From assembly GCA_050287605.1 (NCBI GenBank), contig JBNKCG010000105.1, forward strand, positions 4,039 through 68,038: a DNA stretch of 64,000 bases, given 5' to 3'. A program made the translations under genes and the position numbers. The stretch's first letter is position 1; each line of letters begins with the position of its first letter. Below are positions 60,661 to 64,000 of this stretch, piece by piece. Source of the stretch: QQUJ01 sp050287605 (GTDB lineage: Bacteria > Pseudomonadota > Gammaproteobacteria > QQUJ01). The notes under the pieces were generated by a model. That model searched no databases. It had not been told where the DNA came from and was given only the letters and a program-made list of their open reading frames with translations.

Positions 60661-61374
60661 ATGGCAGATAGAATCTATTCCACCAAGCTCCAGGATAAAT
60701 TGGAGCGCAATATCTGGGGCTTCCTCATCATGCTGGCGATCTTGCTGTCGGTCGGCGGCATCGTTGAGATCGTCCCCCTGTTCATCCTCGACAACACCTT
60801 CGAGCACAACAAACACCCGGAGATCGTCTGGCAGCGTCAAGCCGGCCAGACCCTCAGCGATTGGCAAGCGGGCGATGGCATTCGTCCCTACAGGCCTCTG
60901 GAGCTGAAGGGACGCGATGTCTACCGGCGCGAAGGCTGCTACCTGTGCCACTCGCAGATGGTGCGTCCGTTCCGTGACGAGAAAGAGCGCTACGGCCACT
61001 ACTCGCTGGCCAGCGAGTCGATGTACGACCATCCGTTCCAGTGGGGCTCCAAGCGTACCGGTCCGGATCTGGCCCGTGTCGGCGGCAAGTACTCCGACGA
61101 CTGGCACCGCAAACACCTGCGCGCTCCGCGTTCGGTGGTGCCGGAATCGGTGATGCCCAACTACCCGTGGCTGGATAAAGGCACGATTGACGGTGCCGAC
61201 GTTCAGGCGCGTATGGGCGTCATGCGGCTGATGGGTGTGCCCTACACCGACGATGACATCGCTCGGGCGCCCGCCGAAGTCAACGGCAAGACCGAGATGG
61301 ATGCGCTCGTCGCGTACCTGCAGGCGCTGGGCACCATGGTGAAATTCCAGGAAGGTGTCGACTACCGTGAGTAG
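60661..61374 (+). CDS. ccoO: cbb3-type cytochrome c oxidase subunit II
   Basis: CcoO is the membrane-anchored mono-haem cytochrome c subunit. The 237-aa protein has one N-terminal helix (FLIMLAILLSVGGIVEIVPL) and one haem c site, CYLCHSQMVRPFRDEKERYG near residue 97, with the axial Met in QMVRPF or the downstream VMPNYPW region. It is 15 nt after ccoN and overlaps ccoQ by 8 nt. Confidence 0.96.
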   Translation: MADRIYSTKLQDKLERNIWGFLIMLAILLSVGGIVEIVPLFILDNTFEHNKHPEIVWQRQAGQTLSDWQAGDGIRPYRPLELKGRDVYRREGCYLCHSQMVRPFRDEKERYGHYSLASESMYDHPFQWGSKRTGPDLARVGGKYSDDWHRKHLRAPRSVVPESVMPNYPWLDKGTIDGADVQARMGVMRLMGVPYTDDDIARAPAEVNGKTEMDALVAYLQALGTMVKFQEGVDYRE

Positions 61375-61576
61375 TCTCAAGGAGTACTTTCACACGGATT
61401 GGGCAGCGATGACGGCCACCGACTGGGTCGGAACGATCATGACCGTAGCCGTCTTCCTGCTCTTCGTGTGGCTCTACTTCTATGTATTTCGCCCCAAGAA
61501 CAAGGGGCGACTGGAATCACACCGTGACATCCCGTTTCGGGATGACGACAGATTTGACAATGGAGAATCTCGATGA
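61367..61576 (+). CDS. ccoQ: cbb3-type oxidase small subunit CcoQ
   Basis: CcoQ stabilises the oxidase and is a single-helix protein. The predicted 69-aa product has the helix DWVGTIMTVAVFLLFVWLYF and a charged C-terminus. The GTG at 61367 overlaps the ccoO stop; a GTG at 61355 is an alternative giving 73 aa. It ends in ATGA overlap with ccoP. Confidence 0.88.
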   Translation: MSSLKEYFHTDWAAMTATDWVGTIMTVAVFLLFVWLYFYVFRPKNKGRLESHRDIPFRDDDRFDNGESR

Positions 61577-62421
61577 GTGAGAACAATCCTTTCCCCGGGG
61601 AAAACAATACCGGGCATGTGTGGGACGGCAACCTGCGCGAGTTGACCAACGACCCGCCAGGTTGGTGGACCCTCTTCTTCTGGGTCAGTATCGCCGCATG
61701 GATACTGTACGGCGTCTTCTACCCGACGTGGCCGACGTTTAGCGGATCGGGCAACAACACCGGCACCCTGGGTTGGACCCAGATCAAGGAGTACAAACAG
61801 GGTCTGGCGGAAGTCGAGGCGATCCGCGCTCCGTTCGAGGAGAAGATCAAAACCATGAGCGCTGCGGAGATCCTTGCCGATCAGGACCTCGCCAACTACA
61901 CCCTGGCGTCCGCCAAGGTGCTGTTCGGTGACAACTGTGCGGCATGCCACGGCAACGGCGGCCAGGGCAACCCCGGGTTCCCTGTGCTAGCTGACGACAG
62001 CTGGATTTACGGCGGCACCATCGACAAGATCCAGGAGACCATCACGGGCGGCCGTCAAGGCGCCATGCCCAAGATGGGCGGCATGCAGTTGACCAGCGCC
62101 GAAATAGATACCCTGGCCCAGGCCATCGCCAACCGCAATCCCACCTCCACCGAGCTGTTCACGGCCAAAGGCTGTATCGCCTGCCATGGTCCCGACGGCA
62201 AAGGCATGCAGATCCTGGGTTCGGCCAACCTGACCGACGCCATTTGGCGGTTTACCCCGGGTGGGTTGGACAGCGTCAAATACACCATCACTCATGGTGT
62301 CAACGACGCCAGCGACCCCAATACCCGCCAAGCCATCATGCCTGCGTTCAAGGATCGTCTGGATGCGACCTCGATCAAGAAGCTGGCGGTTTACGTCTAC
62401 AAGTTCGGCGGCGGGCAGTAG
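61573..62421 (+). CDS. ccoP: cbb3-type cytochrome c oxidase subunit III
   Basis: CcoP is the di-haem cytochrome c subunit. The 282-aa protein has an N-terminal helix (TLFFWVSIAAWILYGVFY) and two haem sites, CAACHG near residue 121 and CIACHG near residue 200, with Met ligands in MPKMGGM and IMPAFKD. It overlaps ccoQ by 4 nt. A strong hairpin and a small ORF follow before the terminator. Confidence 0.97.
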   Translation: MSENNPFPGENNTGHVWDGNLRELTNDPPGWWTLFFWVSIAAWILYGVFYPTWPTFSGSGNNTGTLGWTQIKEYKQGLAEVEAIRAPFEEKIKTMSAAEILADQDLANYTLASAKVLFGDNCAACHGNGGQGNPGFPVLADDSWIYGGTIDKIQETITGGRQGAMPKMGGMQLTSAEIDTLAQAIANRNPTSTELFTAKGCIACHGPDGKGMQILGSANLTDAIWRFTPGGLDSVKYTITHGVNDASDPNTRQAIMPAFKDRLDATSIKKLAVYVYKFGGGQ

Positions 62422-62462
62422 GATAGCCTTTTGAGCAATTAGACATACTTGCAAACCCAGGG

Positions 62463-62487
62463 CCCGTGCCGGCACCGCCGGCACGGG
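62463..62487 (+). repeat. 11-bp perfect hairpin between ccoP and the small ORF
   Basis: CCCGTGCCGGC and GCCGGCACGGG with a 3-nt loop form an uninterrupted 11-bp stem, but no T run follows. It ends a few bases before the AAGGAG ribosome site of the 41-codon gene, so it could stabilise the ccoNOQP 3' end or limit access to that gene's start. Confidence 0.7.
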
Positions 62488-62506
62488 TGGGGAAGGAGAT
62501 CAAACC

Positions 62507-62632
62507 ATGAACACCGATTGGGTATTCTGGGGTTCCATCGGCACGGTAATCCTCACTGCCATCATCATCGGCTACCTAGGCGTCAAGATCAAAGCGCTTA
62601 TGGATAGAGACGCGCAACATCACAAACAGTAG
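62507..62632 (+). CDS. 41-aa single-helix membrane peptide, possible CcoM-like subunit
   Basis: ATG at 62507 follows GGAAGGAG and opens 41 codons: a short N-terminus, one hydrophobic helix (FWGSIGTVILTAIIIGYL) and a basic and polar tail (KIKALMDRDAQHHKQ). The stop is followed by a strong terminator, so the ORF is the last gene of the ccoNOQP transcript. Pseudomonas stutzeri Cbb3-1 contains a similar small subunit, CcoM, of about 37 residues; position and topology match, sequence similarity cannot be judged here. Alternatively it is an assembly peptide. Confidence 0.7.
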   Translation: MNTDWVFWGSIGTVILTAIIIGYLGVKIKALMDRDAQHHKQ

Positions 62633-62663
62633 AATACACACAATAAATACAATGGCAGGGAAA

Positions 62664-62692
62664 GGGGGGATCGCAGGATCCCCCCTTTTTTT
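62664..62692 (+). terminator. Rho-independent terminator of the cco operon
   Basis: GGGGGGATC and GATCCCCCC form a 9-bp stem with a 4-nt loop, directly followed by seven T residues. This strong intrinsic terminator lies 32 nt after the 41-codon gene and separates the ccoNOQP transcript from ccoG. Confidence 0.92.
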
Positions 62693-62786
62693 GGGGTGAC
62701 GACCACTATCGGCGTGCCACGCGGTTCTATGTAACTTGAACTGTATCGGCACATCCATGACTTTGACATGGGACAGATCGCGAACG

Positions 62787-64000
62787 ATGGACACTCAGAT
62801 ACAATCTAACCCCACCCCTCAAGCGCCGGTCGACGATGCGGTGCAAGGAGCCGCCGCTTTGGACCAGACCAACACCCCATCCGCTCACCCTGGGGTCGAT
62901 GATCTCTACGCCGAGGCCGACCACTGGCACGTCAACACCGGCGGCGAAACCATTCACGCCAAACGCATGCCTGGACGCTGGCGCACCATCAAATGGCTGA
63001 CGAACTCAGTCTGGCTGGTCTTCTTCCTAGGTCCCTACCTGCGCTGGGGCGACCGCCAGGCGGTACTGTTCGACATTCCCGAGCGCCAGTTCCACATCTT
63101 CAGCCTGACCATACTGCCCCAGGATTTCTGGATGCTGTCACTGTTGCTGTTGTTTTTCGCCATCCTGCTGGCGGTGACGACGGCACTCGCGGGACGTGTC
63201 TGGTGCGGCTACTTCTGCTTTCAAACCGTCTGGACTGACGCCTTTACCTGGATAGAAGAGCAGTTGGAGGGCCCCCCGCAGAAGCGCCGTGCGTTCGACA
63301 ATGCACCGATCTCCGCCAAGAAGATCGCCATCAAAGGGATCAAGCACGCTTCGTGGGTAGCCATCGGAGCGCTCACCGGAATCAGTTTCGTCGCCTGGTT
63401 TACCGACGCCCACGGCCTCTGGGCAAGCCTGTTTGCACTCAACCCGCCACCGGTTGCCCTCACCTCGATCTGCCTGTTTACCGCCGGCACTTACGTACTT
63501 GCCGGCTGGATGCGCGAACAGGCCTGCTTCTGGCTCTGCCCGTACGCCCGTTTGCAGGGCGTCATGTACGACACACAGACCGTTCTACCCACCTACGACT
63601 ACCACCGTGGCGAACCTCGCGGTCGTGTAAAAAAGGGCGAAGAGCACGTCAAGCTGGGCGACTGCATCGACTGCAAGCAGTGCGTGGCGGTATGCCCCAC
63701 CGGCATCGACATTCGCCACGGCCAGCAAGAGGGTTGCATCACTTGCGCACTGTGTATCGACGCTTGCGACTCGGTGATGGACAAGATCGGCAAGCCGCGC
63801 GGTCTGGTGCGCTATGCGTCGCTGGAAGAGTTGCAGGGCAAAACGATGAAACCCCTGTTCAAACGCGGCCGCGTCTGGGTCTATAGCGGCATCATGTCCA
63901 TTGCGCTGATTGGTATCGTATTCGGACTCGCAACCATCTCACCGGTTGAACTGAAGGTACTGCACGAGCGCCAGCCGCTTTTCGTCATGCAAAGCGACGG
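62787..64000 (+). CDS. ccoG: Cytochrome oxidase accessory ferredoxin-like protein CcoG (3' end outside window)
   Basis: The reading frame is open from an ATG at 62787 to the window edge (404 codons). CcoG is a membrane iron-sulfur protein needed for copper delivery to CcoN in cbb3 oxidase. Visible are membrane helices (WLTNSVWLVFFLGPYL and later ones), the CGYFCFQTVWTD motif near residue 150, CFWLCPYARLQGVMYD, and two 4Fe-4S motifs, CIDCKQCVAVCP and CITCALCIDAC. A 50-residue polar N-terminus is typical. No strong ribosome site precedes the ATG. Confidence 0.93.
   Translation, partial: MDTQIQSNPTPQAPVDDAVQGAAALDQTNTPSAHPGVDDLYAEADHWHVNTGGETIHAKRMPGRWRTIKWLTNSVWLVFFLGPYLRWGDRQAVLFDIPERQFHIFSLTILPQDFWMLSLLLLFFAILLAVTTALAGRVWCGYFCFQTVWTDAFTWIEEQLEGPPQKRRAFDNAPISAKKIAIKGIKHASWVAIGALTGISFVAWFTDAHGLWASLFALNPPPVALTSICLFTAGTYVLAGWMREQACFWLCPYARLQGVMYDTQTVLPTYDYHRGEPRGRVKKGEEHVKLGDCIDCKQCVAVCPTGIDIRHGQQEGCITCALCIDACDSVMDKIGKPRGLVRYASLEELQGKTMKPLFKRGRVWVYSGIMSIALIGIVFGLATISPVELKVLHERQPLFVMQSD

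Noticed and set aside
59203..61380. A 725-codon open frame on the minus strand opposite ccoN and ccoO
   Set aside because: It is histidine- and glutamine-rich without any domain, lies exactly antisense to two well-identified genes, and arises from the codon bias of GC-rich DNA. Similar long antisense frames opposite dnaG, rpoD, the sugar-acid dehydratase, pit and the RND pump were rejected for the same reason.

Overview
The window is a GC-rich chromosomal segment, most likely from a gammaproteobacterium of the Pseudomonas/Chromatiales type. This rests on gene order: ggt, ferredoxin, coaD, rsmD and an M16 protease pair facing ftsY-ftsE-ftsX-rpoH; rpsU-yqeY-dnaG-rpoD divergent from tsaD and followed by tRNA-Ile(CAU); and hisBHAFE running into tatABC. 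No rRNA, CRISPR array, insertion sequence or prophage is visible. Both window edges cut a gene: an OsmC-family gene at the left and ccoG at the right.

Region by region: 1-6.5 kb holds minus-strand housekeeping genes (OsmC, gamma-glutamyltransferase lipoprotein, ferredoxin, coaD, rsmD, two M16 peptidase-like proteins). 6.7-10.4 kb is the plus-strand ftsYEX-rpoH block, with a perfect CIRCE element in front of rpoH. 10.5-18.4 kb mixes cca, a VanZ-like gene, uppP, a MidA-like methyltransferase, a pteridine reductase with folK and folB, plsY, tsaD, rpsU and yqeY. 18.5-22.5 kb is dnaG, rpoD and tRNA-Ile(CAU).

22.7-29.4 kb is an accessory cassette for an aldonic acid, probably a pentonate: a FadR-type regulator, an IlvD/Edd dehydratase, an SMP-30 lactonase, an FAH-family dehydratase like XylX, and a 3-hydroxyisobutyrate-dehydrogenase-like reductase. 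The sugar ABC transporter between the dehydratase and the lactonase survives only as deleted and frameshifted remnants. The cassette follows a tRNA gene and an AT-rich stretch, which suggests horizontal acquisition and decay.

29.4-37.1 kb carries an SDR, a YfaZ-like outer-membrane protein, an RND efflux pair and a large protein with a PilZ-like motif. 37.1-52.9 kb is a phosphate block: phoU, a complete C-P lyase set (phnC,D,E,G,H,I,J,K,L,M,N) with an acetyltransferase and a hexapeptide protein upstream, a DUF47 protein with a Pit transporter, and phoBR. Three clusters of CTGTCAT-like repeats with 11-bp spacing (Pho boxes) lie before phnC, between the acetyltransferase gene and DUF47-pit, and before phoB. 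The block therefore reads as one physically clustered Pho regulon.

52.9-57.7 kb is tatABC and hisBHAFE; hisI is missing from its usual place. 57.9-64 kb is an oxygen-responsive module: fnr, with an FNR box in front of it, then ccoNOQP for the high-affinity cbb3 oxidase, with an FNR box and a 9-bp inverted repeat upstream. A 41-codon membrane-peptide gene and ccoG follow. The organism can probably respire at low oxygen and scavenge phosphonates.
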